64,000 nt of DNA, taken from NCBI GenBank assembly GCA_934169725.1, contig CAKPOF010000001.1, forward strand, positions 124,001-188,000, given 5' to 3'. Below are positions 46,812-56,449 of this stretch, one piece after another. The position numbers and the translations under genes are program-made. The notes under the pieces are model-generated. The model made no database searches. It saw nothing but the letters and a program-made list of their open reading frames with translations, and had not been told where the DNA came from. The number at the start of each line of letters is the position of its first letter. The first letter of the stretch is position 1. This stretch comes from an uncultured Clostridia bacterium (GTDB taxonomy: Bacteria; Bacillota; Clostridia; TANB77; CAG-508).

Positions 46812-49544
46812 TTGGAAAATATTAAATGGTTTAACAAAGAAATAAAGGATGTCGAAAATGAATTAAAAACAGATAAAGAAAAAGGACTAGAAAAAGAAGA
46901 AGTAGAAAAAAGAAGAGAAAAATATGGTTTAAATCAATTAAAAGCTAAAAAGAAAAAAACTTTAATTCAGAGATTTATAGACCAATTCAAAGATTTTTCA
47001 ATTATAATACTAATCATTGCAGCTATTGTATCTGGAGTAGTTGGAATGGCACAGGGAGAAGGAATAACAGACACAATTGTTATTTTAATAGTTGTAATTG
47101 TTAATGCAATAATAGGAGTATCACAAGAAACAAAAGCAGAAAAATCATTAGAAGCTTTACAAAAATTAACAGACCATGCATCAAAAGTTATAAGAAATGG
47201 AGAAGTAACAGTTATTCCAGCAAAAGAATTAGTGCCAGGAGATATAGTGGTGTTAGATACAGGAGATTATGTTCCAGCAGATTTAAGAATTATAGAAGCT
47301 GCAAATTTAAAAGTTCAAGAAGCATCATTAACAGGAGAATCTGTTCCAGTAGAAAAGAAAATAGAAAAAATAGAAGATGCGGAAATAGGAATTGGAGATA
47401 GAACTAATATGCTATTTTCATCAAGTTTAATAACATATGGACGAGGAAAAGGAATAGTTGTAGAAACTGGAATGACAACAGAAGTTGGAAAAATTGCAGA
47501 AATGATAAATCAAACTGAAGAGCAAACAACACCATTGCAAGATAAGTTAAATTCATTAGGAAAAACTTTGGGAATTGTAGCATTAGTAATATGTGTGATA
47601 ATTTTTGGAATAGGTTTATTACAAAAAAAAGAACCAATAGACATGTTTATGACTGCTGTATCATTAGCAGTAGCAGCTATACCAGAAGGGCTAGCAGCTG
47701 TATCAACAATAGTTCTTGCAATTGGAGTTCAAAAAATGGTAAAGAAAAATGCTATTGTTAAAAGATTACCAGCAGTTGAAACATTAGGAAGTAGCACTGT
47801 AATTTGTTCAGATAAGACAGGAACATTAACCCAAAATAAGATGACAGTAGAAAAGATATTTTTGAATGGAGAAATAAAAGAATTAGACAAAATTAGTTCA
47901 GATAGTATATCAGAAGATATGACAAAATTAATATATGCAAATATGTTGTGCAATGATACAAAAATTTCTAGTGATGGAAAATTAACGGGAGACCCAACAG
48001 AAACAGCATTAGTAGATATGGCTTTTAAATTAAATTTTGATCCAACAATTTATGATAGGATGACACGTATAGCAGAAGTACCATTTGATTCGGATAGAAA
48101 GTTAATGACGACTGTAAATAAAGTAAATGGAAAATATGTAGCATATACGAAAGGTGGAGTTGATGAATTATTACGAATTTGTAAAGGATACATTTCAAAT
48201 GGAGAAATAAAACAAGATGTTGAAAAATACGCTGAAATAATACGTGAGAAAAATGCAGAAATGGCAAAAGAAGCTTTAAGAGTGTTGGCATGTGCATATA
48301 AAGAATTTGAGCATAAACCAACAGAAATGGAATTAGAAAATATAGAAAGTGATCTTATATTTTTAGGAATGGTTGGAATGATAGATCCACCAAGAGAAGA
48401 AGCAAAAAAAGCGGTAGAAAAATGTAAAACAGCAGGAATAAAAACAGTAATGATAACCGGCGATCACAAAATAACTGCAACTGCAATAGCAAAAAAATTA
48501 GGAATACTAGAGAATGATGATGAAGCAATAACAGGACTTGAACTAGAAAAAATGACAGATGAGGAATTACAAAAAAATGTTAGACATTATTCAGTGTATG
48601 CAAGAGTATCTCCAGAGCATAAAGTTAGAATTGTAAAAGCTTGGCAAAAAAATGGCGAAATAGTAGCTATGACAGGAGATGGAGTTAACGATAGCCCCGC
48701 ATTAAAAAATGCAGACATAGGATGTGCAATGGGAATGGTAGGTACAGATGTAGCAAAAGAAGCTGCAGATGTAATATTAACAGATGATAATTTTGCAACA
48801 ATTGTTTCTGCAGTAGAAGAAGGAAGAAGAATATATGATAATATAATAAAAGTTATTCAATTCTTATTATCAAGTAATATAGGAGAAATAGTAGTACTAT
48901 TTTTTGCTACATTATTAACACCATTATTAGCAAAATGGTTTGGAATAACAGATATTTCACATTTAGAAATTTTATTACCAATTCATATATTATGGATAAA
49001 TTTAGTAACAGATTCTTTACCAGCATTAGCATTAGCTTTTGACCCAGCAAATGACGATATAATGAATAGAAAACCTAAAAAACCAGAAAAAGGCGTATTT
49101 ACTAAAGGAATGACATGGAGAATAGTATACCAAGGAATTATGATAGGTGGTTTAACTTTAGCAGCATATATAATAGGATTAGCAACAACACAACAACCAA
49201 TAGATGGATTAAGTTTAGAACAATCTAAAATAGAAGTAGGACAAACTATGGCCTTTATAACATTAGCTCTTTCAGAATTAGTACATGTATTTAATGTAAG
49301 AGATAATAAAAAATCAATATTTAAAACAAATATATTTAGTAATATGAAATTAATATTAGCAGTTATAGCATCAGCAATGCTAGTAGTAGTCATACTTGCA
49401 ATACCACAATTAAGAGCAATATTTAGTATACCAGTATTACCAGAACAAAACGTAATAGAATTAATTTGCTTGATTTTTGCACCAATAGTGATAGTAGAGA
49501 TATTTAAATTATTAAAAATAAATACCAGCAAAGAAGAAGCTTAA
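46812..49544 (+). CDS. P2-type cation-transporting ATPase (Ca2+/Mn2+ type)
   Basis: This is a P-type ATPase with ten expected membrane segments. The motifs are the actuator SLTGESVPV, PEGLAAVSTIVLAIGV in the ion-binding M4, the phosphorylation loop SDKTGTLTQNKMTV and the hinge TGDGVNDSPALKNADIG. The cation N-terminal domain starts WFNKEIKDVENELK. It resembles PMR1/SERCA-like pumps that export Ca2+ or Mn2+. I chose TTG 46812 because AAAGGAGG lies at 46797-46804; an upstream ATG at 46659 would place repeat sequence in the protein. The riboswitch suggests Mn2+ efflux. Confidence 0.9.
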   Translation: MENIKWFNKEIKDVENELKTDKEKGLEKEEVEKRREKYGLNQLKAKKKKTLIQRFIDQFKDFSIIILIIAAIVSGVVGMAQGEGITDTIVILIVVIVNAIIGVSQETKAEKSLEALQKLTDHASKVIRNGEVTVIPAKELVPGDIVVLDTGDYVPADLRIIEAANLKVQEASLTGESVPVEKKIEKIEDAEIGIGDRTNMLFSSSLITYGRGKGIVVETGMTTEVGKIAEMINQTEEQTTPLQDKLNSLGKTLGIVALVICVIIFGIGLLQKKEPIDMFMTAVSLAVAAIPEGLAAVSTIVLAIGVQKMVKKNAIVKRLPAVETLGSSTVICSDKTGTLTQNKMTVEKIFLNGEIKELDKISSDSISEDMTKLIYANMLCNDTKISSDGKLTGDPTETALVDMAFKLNFDPTIYDRMTRIAEVPFDSDRKLMTTVNKVNGKYVAYTKGGVDELLRICKGYISNGEIKQDVEKYAEIIREKNAEMAKEALRVLACAYKEFEHKPTEMELENIESDLIFLGMVGMIDPPREEAKKAVEKCKTAGIKTVMITGDHKITATAIAKKLGILENDDEAITGLELEKMTDEELQKNVRHYSVYARVSPEHKVRIVKAWQKNGEIVAMTGDGVNDSPALKNADIGCAMGMVGTDVAKEAADVILTDDNFATIVSAVEEGRRIYDNIIKVIQFLLSSNIGEIVVLFFATLLTPLLAKWFGITDISHLEILLPIHILWINLVTDSLPALALAFDPANDDIMNRKPKKPEKGVFTKGMTWRIVYQGIMIGGLTLAAYIIGLATTQQPIDGLSLEQSKIEVGQTMAFITLALSELVHVFNVRDNKKSIFKTNIFSNMKLILAVIASAMLVVVILAIPQLRAIFSIPVLPEQNVIELICLIFAPIVIVEIFKLLKINTSKEEA

Positions 49545-49570
49545 AAAATGTATAAATAATTAATATAAAA

Positions 49571-49608
49571 AAAGGAATTTTAGAAAATCAAATCTGAAAT
49601 TCCTTTTT
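49571..49608 (+). terminator. Intrinsic terminator after P-type ATPase
   Basis: AAAGGAATTTTAG and CTGAAATTCCTTTTT form the stem and T-run. Confidence 0.8.
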
Positions 49609-50011
49609 GGTAAAAAATATAACAATAGCCAGTATAACAGGAGAGAATGGTATATTAAAACAGGTTCAAAATGCTAAAATAAAAACAAAAATTAGCTCAG
49701 TGGAAGAACAAATAAATTTAAGAAAAACAGCAAATAAAATTTCTGAAGAGGAATCAAAAAGTGACGATGAATTTATAGATGAACTAATTCAAAAAGGTTA
49801 TGTAGATGAGAATGAAGTAGATAAGGAGTCAAAAACTATAACAATAGAAGATACGGTGATAAGTAATGTTACAAATATGTCAGATATGTTTTATAATTGT
49901 GGAAGTTTAACAAAATTCGATTGTTCAAAATGGAATGTAGATAAAGTAGAGAAACATAATGATTTTAATTATTATGCAAGTGGTGTTATTGCACCAAATT
50001 TTAAAAAATAA
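49607..50011 (+). pseudogene. 5'-truncated prepilin-like protein with BspA-like (DUF285) segment
   Basis: The frame opens with NITIASITGENGILKQVQNA, the end of the same prepilin-like leader helix seen in the DGR target (GVTIASITGENGIL). The KGITLIAL start is gone, and the ATPase terminator takes its place. The C-terminus holds one DUF285/BspA-type unit (ISNVTNMSDMFYNCGSLTKF). There is no RBS or good start. It looks like a remnant of a secreted pilin-fused surface protein. Confidence 0.65.
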
Positions 50012-50036
50012 AAACATATAAAAATTCTTATGTGAT

Positions 50037-50105
50037 AGTATTAATAATACAAAAGAAGTAGGTGTATTTCAAAACATATATTATTAAATAAAAAATGCTG
50101 TATTT
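50037..50105. repeat. Remnant of dispersed repeat
   Basis: GTATTTCAAAACATATATTATTAAAT resembles the end of the full repeat (GGTATTTCAAAACAATATATTATTAAAT in minus copies, compared in two pieces); the core is lost. Confidence 0.4.
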
Positions 50106-50164
50106 AATAGCCTGTGAAATTGTAATACAATTTAAAGTTAATACAAATAAAATATAAAAAACTG

Positions 50165-50193
50165 TTGAAAAAAAATCTTTCTTAAGATATAAT
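50165..50193 (+). promoter_or_regulatory. Promoter of membrane-anchored protein gene
   Basis: TTGAAA (50165-50170), 17 bases, TATAAT (50188-50193). Confidence 0.6.
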
Positions 50194-50224
50194 TTTAATA
50201 GATTAATAAGAAAGAGGGATCTAT

Positions 50225-50971
50225 ATGGAAAAAGAAGAAAATGTTAATAAAAAAGTAGAAGAAAAAAAAGAAGAACCAAAATTTAATAAAGTTTCAGAAA
50301 AAGAATTAAAAAAAGCAAAAGATATAAATATGGGAAAAAGCAAAAAAGATAAGAAAAATAAATCAGATAAAAAGAAAGAAAAGGGAAGTAAAGTAGGTGT
50401 TCTTACAGGAGGAATAATATTATTAGTACTTGTATTAATACTAGTAAGTGTATTAATATTGCTTCCAGATACTCCAGAAAAATCTGTAGAAGGTATGTTA
50501 AATAGCTTTAAAAATGGTGATTTTACAAGTGTTAATAAATATGTAAGTTATGATGATATTGCAAATGAATCAGAAATGTTAGATGAATTTAAAGATGATC
50601 AAGAATTAGAAAGTTTATTTTTCAATAAACTAAGTTGGAAAATTATGAAAATAGAAAAAGAATCAGATAAAGCAACAGTAGAAGTTGAAATTACAAATAA
50701 AGATTTTGCTAAAGTAATATCAAATTATACACAAGAGGCGATAAAAATAGCTTTTAGTGGACAAACATTTACAGAGGAAGAACAAGATAATAAATTAAAA
50801 GAACAATTAAAAAGTGATGATATAGGTACAAAAACAGTAACAACAAAAATTCAACTTAATAAACAAGATGGAAAATGGAAAATTCAAGCGAATGATGAAT
50901 TAGTAAATGCTTTATTACCAGGATTACAAGAAGCAGTTGAATCATTAGATTCTATAATTAATGAAGAATAA
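50225..50971 (+). CDS. Membrane-anchored protein with NTF2-like extracytoplasmic domain
   Basis: About 60 Lys/Glu-rich cytoplasmic residues precede one membrane helix (VGVLTGGIILLVLVLILVSV). A ~165-residue outer domain follows (PEKSVEGMLNSFKNGDFTSV near its start, and KTVTTKIQLNKQDGKWKI). This pattern is that of DUF4878/DUF5105-type NTF2-like lipoprotein domains. The function is unknown. Confidence 0.6.
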   Translation: MEKEENVNKKVEEKKEEPKFNKVSEKELKKAKDINMGKSKKDKKNKSDKKKEKGSKVGVLTGGIILLVLVLILVSVLILLPDTPEKSVEGMLNSFKNGDFTSVNKYVSYDDIANESEMLDEFKDDQELESLFFNKLSWKIMKIEKESDKATVEVEITNKDFAKVISNYTQEAIKIAFSGQTFTEEEQDNKLKEQLKSDDIGTKTVTTKIQLNKQDGKWKIQANDELVNALLPGLQEAVESLDSIINEE

Positions 50972-50986
50972 AATTAAAAATATAAT

Positions 50987-51024
50987 AAAAAAACTACGCC
51001 ATATTAAAGAGGTGTAGTTTTTTT
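50987..51024. terminator. Bidirectional terminator
   Basis: AAAAAACTACGCC and GGTGTAGTTTTTTT pair, between convergent genes; it overlaps the last codons of the minus-strand gene. Confidence 0.8.
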
Positions 51025-51864
51025 ATTGCATTTGTAAATATCACAAATATCACAATTAAGACATATTGATATTCTGTTTTCAAAAATTAATTGTAATGTA
51101 TTTATAAATTCATCTATTGAATTATCTATTAAATGAATATAAATTTTTTTGGGTAATAAGTTTAAAAGAGAATTTAAAGTGTAGTCATTTGAAGAAAATG
51201 TAATATCACTTAAATACTTTGCTTGTGAAATATCTTCTGAATTTAGAATAATATTTTTATTTTCATCTAATAATATAGATTCAGATGATTTATATATTAA
51301 ATGCACAATGTTTGAGTTGTTTTTTTGTGAATTAATATATAATTTTAGTAAAGAAATAAATTCTAAATATTCCTTTTCAATAACATAATTATTAACACTT
51401 TCAGATACAATATCATCTAAAAATTCGTTGTACTTTTGTAATCTAAAATTTATAAAACCATCAATAACAAGATTTTTATTATTAGTTATAAAATTATATA
51501 TACTGTTATAAATAAATTCAAATTTTTTATCAAATAATGAATGATAGTCATCTGCCAACAAAGTATAACAATTTTTTAAAATATTATCTTTTTCTAAAAT
51601 ATCAAAATAGAAATAATTTTTATTAATTGTTCGTTTTAATAAGATGTCTTCAAATTCATCGATAATAACAAATGTTAACAATGAACTTATTTTTGAAAAG
51701 AAATAGGGATAGTCTGCATCGGCTAGATAGTGAATAATAATATTTTTATAATTTTTAAATTTATTTTCGGAGAAACAAATATTTTTTATATCGGAATATT
51801 TTAATTCATTTAGTAGATAGTCTAGTAATTTAGAATTATTTGTTTTAATACATAAAGATTTCAT
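51004..51864 (-). CDS. YtxC-like sporulation protein
   Basis: This 286-residue protein carries the YtxC pattern: LVIDGFINFRLQKYNEFLDD, then a conserved EKEYLEFISLLKLYINSQ and a downstream VHLIYKS strand. YtxC is a putative sporulation protein of unknown biochemistry. A Cys-rich tail (ICLNCDICDIYKCNKK) could bind a metal. The operon status is single. Confidence 0.75.
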   Translation of the reverse strand: MKSLCIKTNNSKLLDYLLNELKYSDIKNICFSENKFKNYKNIIIHYLADADYPYFFSKISSLLTFVIIDEFEDILLKRTINKNYFYFDILEKDNILKNCYTLLADDYHSLFDKKFEFIYNSIYNFITNNKNLVIDGFINFRLQKYNEFLDDIVSESVNNYVIEKEYLEFISLLKLYINSQKNNSNIVHLIYKSSESILLDENKNIILNSEDISQAKYLSDITFSSNDYTLNSLLNLLPKKIYIHLIDNSIDEFINTLQLIFENRISICLNCDICDIYKCNKKTTPL

Positions 51865-51947
51865 ATATAAAAATACCCCTTTCTAATAAAACTAGTATCT
51901 ACAAAATTGAAAGAACTTATACATTATTATATGATAATAAAAAAATA

Positions 51948-51982
51948 ATGAAACAACTTAGACAAACTAAATTGTTTCATTT
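51948..51982 (-). terminator. Terminator of GH57/DUF4912 operon
   Basis: AATGAAACAA and TTGTTTCATT form a stem directly after the GH57 stop on the minus strand. Confidence 0.6.
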
Positions 51983-51986
51983 TCTA

Positions 51987-53573
51987 TTAATAATAAAGCA
52001 TATAGTCTATATCAGGAAATACACAGTCTTTTTTAGATATATCTTTTAAGAAATCTTCATCTATATTATCATCTTTTATTTGATAATATAGTTTAGTGAA
52101 TCTTCCAATATGATCTTTTATTCTTTTTTTAGCATAATCAACCATAGTTCCATTTGTTATAATAAACAACCAATCACTACTTTGGGCTAGTAATAATTCT
52201 CTAGCACATTGATTTAATGCTTTTTTTCGTAATCCTTTACTATTAGGATACAATCTTGCTAATTCACACATTCTATCTCCAGCAACATGTAAATGTCTAT
52301 GAGCATAATCATTTGTTGGATTTAACCATACTTCACTATATCCATTAGCACCCCAACTTGATCTACAAGGTGATGCAACTTGCATATTAGGATATTTATC
52401 AATATATTCAGATGGAGTTATAAGTTCAAAATTACAATCATCATAATATATTTTTTTAAATAATATATATAACCAATAAGGACCTTCATACCACCAATGA
52501 CCATATAATTCTGCATCATAAGGACATAATATAATAGGTGGGTTTTCTGTATATTCTGCTAAATTAGCAATTTGAGCATTTCTAGAGTCTAAAAAGTGAC
52601 CAGCTTGTTTTTCAGCAGAATCTTTAGCCCATTGAACGTTATAATAATCTTTAAATTCTGTTTTACCAGTTATTCTATAGTACTTAATTCCTGTATGTAC
52701 TCTAACACCGTTATGTGCAATATATGGTTTTATATAATCATAATCAGTCTCATAACCAATATCACGATAAAATTCTCTATAATTAAAATCTCCAGGATAA
52801 CCATTAATAGAACTCCAAACTTGTCTTGATGATTCAATATCTCTACCGAAAGCAATTATACCTTCTGGAGAAACTATTGGAGCAAAAGTACCATATAATG
52901 GTGTTGGATCTGCATATAAAATTCCATGTGATTCTGTTATTATATAATCAATACCAAATTCTTTTAAATATTTATCAGCCTCTGGAACATATCCACATTC
53001 AGGAAGCCAAATTCCACGAGGTTTTCTGCCAAAGTAGTGTTCGTAAGTTTGAACGCCAACTGCTATTTGAGCTTTTACAGTTTTTTCATTTACATATAAA
53101 ATAGGGAAGTATCCATGTGTAGCACCACAAGTTATAATTTCTAAAACTCCAATATCTTGAAAATGTTTAAAAGCTTCAATAAGGTTACAATTATAAACAT
53201 CTTTAAAAAGATGCAAATCGTTAGAATATCTATCTAAGTAGTAATGAGATAATTTATTTAATCTTTCATCACCAGCAGTTCTAACGACTTCTTTTTCTGA
53301 TAATTCTATTAATTTTTTCAAATATTTGATATATTTTTTTTGTAATAATTTATTGTCTAGCATTGATAGTAGAGGAGGGGTCATAGACATTGTGATTCTA
53401 AAATTAACACCTTCATCTACAAGTTTTTTAAAATTTGTTAATAATGGTATATATGTTTCTGATATTGCTTCATATAGCCAAGATTCTTCTAAATAGTCAT
53501 CACTTTCTGGATGATGTATAAATGGAAGATGAGCATGAAGTACAAAACTAACATATCCTTTTTTCTCTTGCAT
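51987..53573 (-). CDS. GH57 family glycoside hydrolase, probable 1,4-alpha-glucan branching enzyme
   Basis: This 528-residue protein begins with VSFVLHAHLPFIHHPESDDY, the GH57/DUF1957 hallmark. It contains GIWLPECGYVPEADKYLKEF (catalytic Glu), the YDAELYGHWWYEGPYW block (catalytic Asp) and the C-terminal helical domain with SDWLFII. Family members branch or cleave alpha-glucans. Together with the GT4 synthase at 17.3 kb and the downstream DUF4912 partner, this suggests storage-glucan synthesis. It is cotranscribed with the DUF4912 gene, 31 bases apart. Confidence 0.88.
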   Translation of the reverse strand: MQEKKGYVSFVLHAHLPFIHHPESDDYLEESWLYEAISETYIPLLTNFKKLVDEGVNFRITMSMTPPLLSMLDNKLLQKKYIKYLKKLIELSEKEVVRTAGDERLNKLSHYYLDRYSNDLHLFKDVYNCNLIEAFKHFQDIGVLEIITCGATHGYFPILYVNEKTVKAQIAVGVQTYEHYFGRKPRGIWLPECGYVPEADKYLKEFGIDYIITESHGILYADPTPLYGTFAPIVSPEGIIAFGRDIESSRQVWSSINGYPGDFNYREFYRDIGYETDYDYIKPYIAHNGVRVHTGIKYYRITGKTEFKDYYNVQWAKDSAEKQAGHFLDSRNAQIANLAEYTENPPIILCPYDAELYGHWWYEGPYWLYILFKKIYYDDCNFELITPSEYIDKYPNMQVASPCRSSWGANGYSEVWLNPTNDYAHRHLHVAGDRMCELARLYPNSKGLRKKALNQCARELLLAQSSDWLFIITNGTMVDYAKKRIKDHIGRFTKLYYQIKDDNIDEDFLKDISKKDCVFPDIDYMLYY

Positions 53574-53604
53574 TTAAATTCTCCTTTTTTGTTGATAATA
53601 TTTT

Positions 53605-54492
53605 TTATTTAAATTTTGAAGAAAAGCTTTCAGATGAAGGATTCCCGGAAGATGGGTTGGATAAATTGTAAATTTCTTCAACATTTTCGTTTTTGTAAAT
53701 AGCTTTATAAATATCATATATGTTATAAATTTTACCCATATTACGTATAAATGAAATATTAGCAGAAAATGGTTTTTCAGTTTGAGTACCAGTTTTTACA
53801 TTTCTAAAATAAACCATTTTTTGTTCTTTATTAAATAATATATGGTCATTTGGAGATTCAATTTCATTTGAAGTAGTAATATATATATAATCTTTATTGA
53901 TTTCAGGTGTTTTTACAATAGGACGTCTACCTAATTCGATTTGATAATCACATTTAGCATCATTAACATGTAAATACCAGCTATTTGCAAAATCATTTAT
54001 ATCAACTTCAAAACTGTAATTCATTGTTATATTATGAACTATTAAAACAGGTTTTGTTGTTTCAAAAAAGTTTTCACCATAATCTTTTTTATAGTTTTCT
54101 CTATCTTTGTCAGAAATATCCCAATAAATAAACAAATTTGTAGGAGTTTGAGCCAATACTTTTACAACTGTTTGATTATACCTGTAAGGTAAATCATAAT
54201 ATTCAACAATATCTACTTTAATTTTTTTAGTCGGAGTCTTTTTTAAAGTTGCTTTCTTAGTGGTAGTTCTTTTTGCTGTTGAACTTGATTTTTTAGAAAC
54301 TACCTTTTTGGTTGCAGTTTTAGTTTTAGCTTTTTTTGATGTTTTTTTAGAAGTGGTAGTTTTATTGGCTGCTTTTTTACGAGGTGTAGTATTAGAAGTA
54401 GTTTTTTTGCTTTTTGTTGTAACTACTTTTTTTGGTTCATTATCTTCATTTTGTTTTTTTGATTTTGTTATTTCTTTTGTTTTTCTTGGCAT
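53605..54492 (-). CDS. DUF4912 protein with Lys-rich histone-like N-terminus
   Basis: The first ~95 residues are a Lys/Thr/Ser-rich tract (KKTTTKKATLKKTPTKK) resembling histone H1-type tails. The rest is a DUF4912 domain (YNQTVVKVLAQTPTNLFIYW, WDISDKDRENYK, SFEVDINDFANSWYLHV), which is often next to GH57 alpha-glucan enzymes and may bind carbohydrate. The basic tail could bind nucleic acid or anionic polymer. It is the first gene of the two-gene operon. Confidence 0.75.
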   Translation of the reverse strand: MPRKTKEITKSKKQNEDNEPKKVVTTKSKKTTSNTTPRKKAANKTTTSKKTSKKAKTKTATKKVVSKKSSSTAKRTTTKKATLKKTPTKKIKVDIVEYYDLPYRYNQTVVKVLAQTPTNLFIYWDISDKDRENYKKDYGENFFETTKPVLIVHNITMNYSFEVDINDFANSWYLHVNDAKCDYQIELGRRPIVKTPEINKDYIYITTSNEIESPNDHILFNKEQKMVYFRNVKTGTQTEKPFSANISFIRNMGKIYNIYDIYKAIYKNENVEEIYNLSNPSSGNPSSESFSSKFK

Positions 54493-54626
54493 TATAAATC
54501 CTCCTATGTAATCTCTTTTTTCTCCTTAATATATTATACTAAATAAAAAATAAATTCAAGAGTATTATGCGATTTTTTGTATTTAATCTTTTCAGTATTA
54601 AAAATTCAAACACTAACATATAAAAG

Positions 54627-54769
54627 AAATTCAATATATATTATTTTTGAAATACCGCGTAAGCGACCAAACGAACGGTAGTGAGTGCGATTGGAGCAAT
54701 CTTCTATTAATTTTTTAATTAATAGATTGCGACACATAAGGTATTACAAAAATAATATATATTGAATTT
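54627..54769 (+). repeat. Dispersed structured repeat, copy 7 (second subfamily)
   Basis: The arms are AAATTCAATATATATTATTT and its complement. The core keeps ATACCGCGTAAGCGACC...GAGTGCGATTGGAGC, but the inner stem is GCAATC/GATTGC instead of GCAAAC/GTTTGC. Both strands of the stem changed together. Confidence 0.82.
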
Positions 54770-54783
54770 CTTAGTTATTATAA

Positions 54784-55905
54784 TTAATTATTTAAATCTT
54801 TTTTCATTAGTATAGCATTATATTTATTATCATAATATTTTTTACGTTTACCGCATTCATAAAATCCATGCTTTTTATATAAATTGATAGCAGGAAAGTT
54901 GTTTTCATTTACTTCTAAATTAATTGTTTTTATATTATTTGAAATACAGAAATTATTAATAATATTATTTAAAAGTAAAGTTCCAATGCCTTGATTTCTA
55001 TAGCTTTCTTTTACAGCAATATTCATAATATCGGTTTCATCTATAATAGTTTTTATGCCAATAAAACCAATTATTGTAGCTTGTAGTTTGGCACAGATAA
55101 AGTGCGACGAATCACTAGATAATTCATCTTTTAAAATATTAATGTTCCAAAATTTATCAAATTCATCAATATTAAAATTTTTTAAATCATCAATTGTCAT
55201 ATCTAATATTTTAATATTTTTTTCCTCTAATTGTTTTTGAGCTTGAGGCTTTTTTAAGTAAAGAGGGAGTAAATCATTATCTTTGCCAAAGTTTTTATAG
55301 TGAAAATATCCAGTTAGACCTAAATTATATACATCAATATTATTTAAAGTGGTATTTGCTATTTGAAATTTATTAGATAAATTTTGTATTTCCTCTTGAT
55401 ATATATTAGCTGCATCTCCAACAAAGGTGACAGTATTTTCTTTGTATTTATAATTTATAAAGTCTAAACAATTTTTCACACTATTAGTTTGAGGAGGTAT
55501 AAGTTCTATATAATTATTATTTTCAAATTTAAATAAAGAAAAATAACAATTATTTTTTTTGCAGTCTATAATGCTACAAATTATACCTTCATTTTTTATA
55601 TTATAAGCTAAAGCTTCTAAAGAACTAATACCAACAAAAGGAATGTTTAGGCTATCTGAAAAAGCTTTTATAGTTGCAATTCCAATACGAATACCAGTAA
55701 AAGAACCAGGTCCAATATCACAAACTAATAAATCTATATTAGATAAATTTAAAGTTGTTTCTTCAAATATTTGACTAATAATTGGCATTAAGGTTTCAGA
55801 ATGAGTTAAACCATTATTTAATTCTATTTTTTTTAATAAATTAGTATTTTCTAATATTGCTACACTGCAAATAGATGCAGAAGTTTCTATACTTAATATT
55901 TTCAA
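54784..55905 (-). CDS. tsaB: TsaB-RimI fusion protein
   Basis: The N-terminal ~225 residues are TsaB (ILSIETSASICSVAIL, CDIGPGSFTGIRIGIATIKA), the TsaD partner in tRNA t6A synthesis. The C-terminal ~145 residues are a GNAT acetyltransferase like RimI (ILDMTIDDL, MNIAVKESYRNQGIGTLLLN, NEVNENN-type LEVNENNFPAINLYKKHGF). TsaB and RimI genes are usually adjacent; here they are one polypeptide of 373 residues. It overlaps tsaE by 4 bases. Confidence 0.92.
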   Translation of the reverse strand: MKILSIETSASICSVAILENTNLLKKIELNNGLTHSETLMPIISQIFEETTLNLSNIDLLVCDIGPGSFTGIRIGIATIKAFSDSLNIPFVGISSLEALAYNIKNEGIICSIIDCKKNNCYFSLFKFENNNYIELIPPQTNSVKNCLDFINYKYKENTVTFVGDAANIYQEEIQNLSNKFQIANTTLNNIDVYNLGLTGYFHYKNFGKDNDLLPLYLKKPQAQKQLEEKNIKILDMTIDDLKNFNIDEFDKFWNINILKDELSSDSSHFICAKLQATIIGFIGIKTIIDETDIMNIAVKESYRNQGIGTLLLNNIINNFCISNNIKTINLEVNENNFPAINLYKKHGFYECGKRKKYYDNKYNAILMKKDLNN

Positions 55906-56378
55906 TTTAAATCCTCCAGTATAATATTCAATAAATTATCATATTTGGTGCCATGTGATGTAATATTTAATATACGTATGTTTTCGTTTGAATCATTTTT
56001 TTCAAAAACAATATGGATATAATCACTAGGTAGGGCATCTTCTATTAATTCACCCCATTCGATAATACAGATTCCATTTTCAAAATATTCTTCTCCACCA
56101 ATAGCATAAAATTCTGAAGAGTCAGATAATCTATAAACATCAAAATGATAAATATTTATATTTTCTTTTTTGTATTCATTAACAATTGTGAATGTTGGGC
56201 TAGATATTTCATTTTCTAGTCCAAAGAAACTTAATATACCTTCTGTTAATTTTGTTTTACCAGAGCCTAAGTCACCAGTCAAAATGATTGTATCACCACG
56301 TTTTAATAAAGAAGCTAATTTTTTTCCAAATTTTAAAGTTTCTGCTTCATTTTTTGTTTCAATCTTTATATGTTTCAT
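55902..56378 (-). CDS. tsaE: tRNA threonylcarbamoyladenosine biosynthesis ATPase TsaE
   Basis: TsaE is the ATPase that regenerates the TsaBD complex. It shows Walker A LTGDLGSGKTKLTEG, SSPTFTIVNEY and YHFDVYRL followed by IEWGE. Length of 158 is normal. Its stop overlaps the start of tsaB-rimI (4 bases), which indicates translational coupling. Confidence 0.95.
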   Translation of the reverse strand: MKHIKIETKNEAETLKFGKKLASLLKRGDTIILTGDLGSGKTKLTEGILSFFGLENEISSPTFTIVNEYKKENINIYHFDVYRLSDSSEFYAIGGEEYFENGICIIEWGELIEDALPSDYIHIVFEKNDSNENIRILNITSHGTKYDNLLNIILEDLN

Positions 56379-56449
56379 AATATACCTCTAATTTTTAATT
56401 TACATGTTGTATTATACTATATTTTTAAACAAAATACAAACCATTAATA

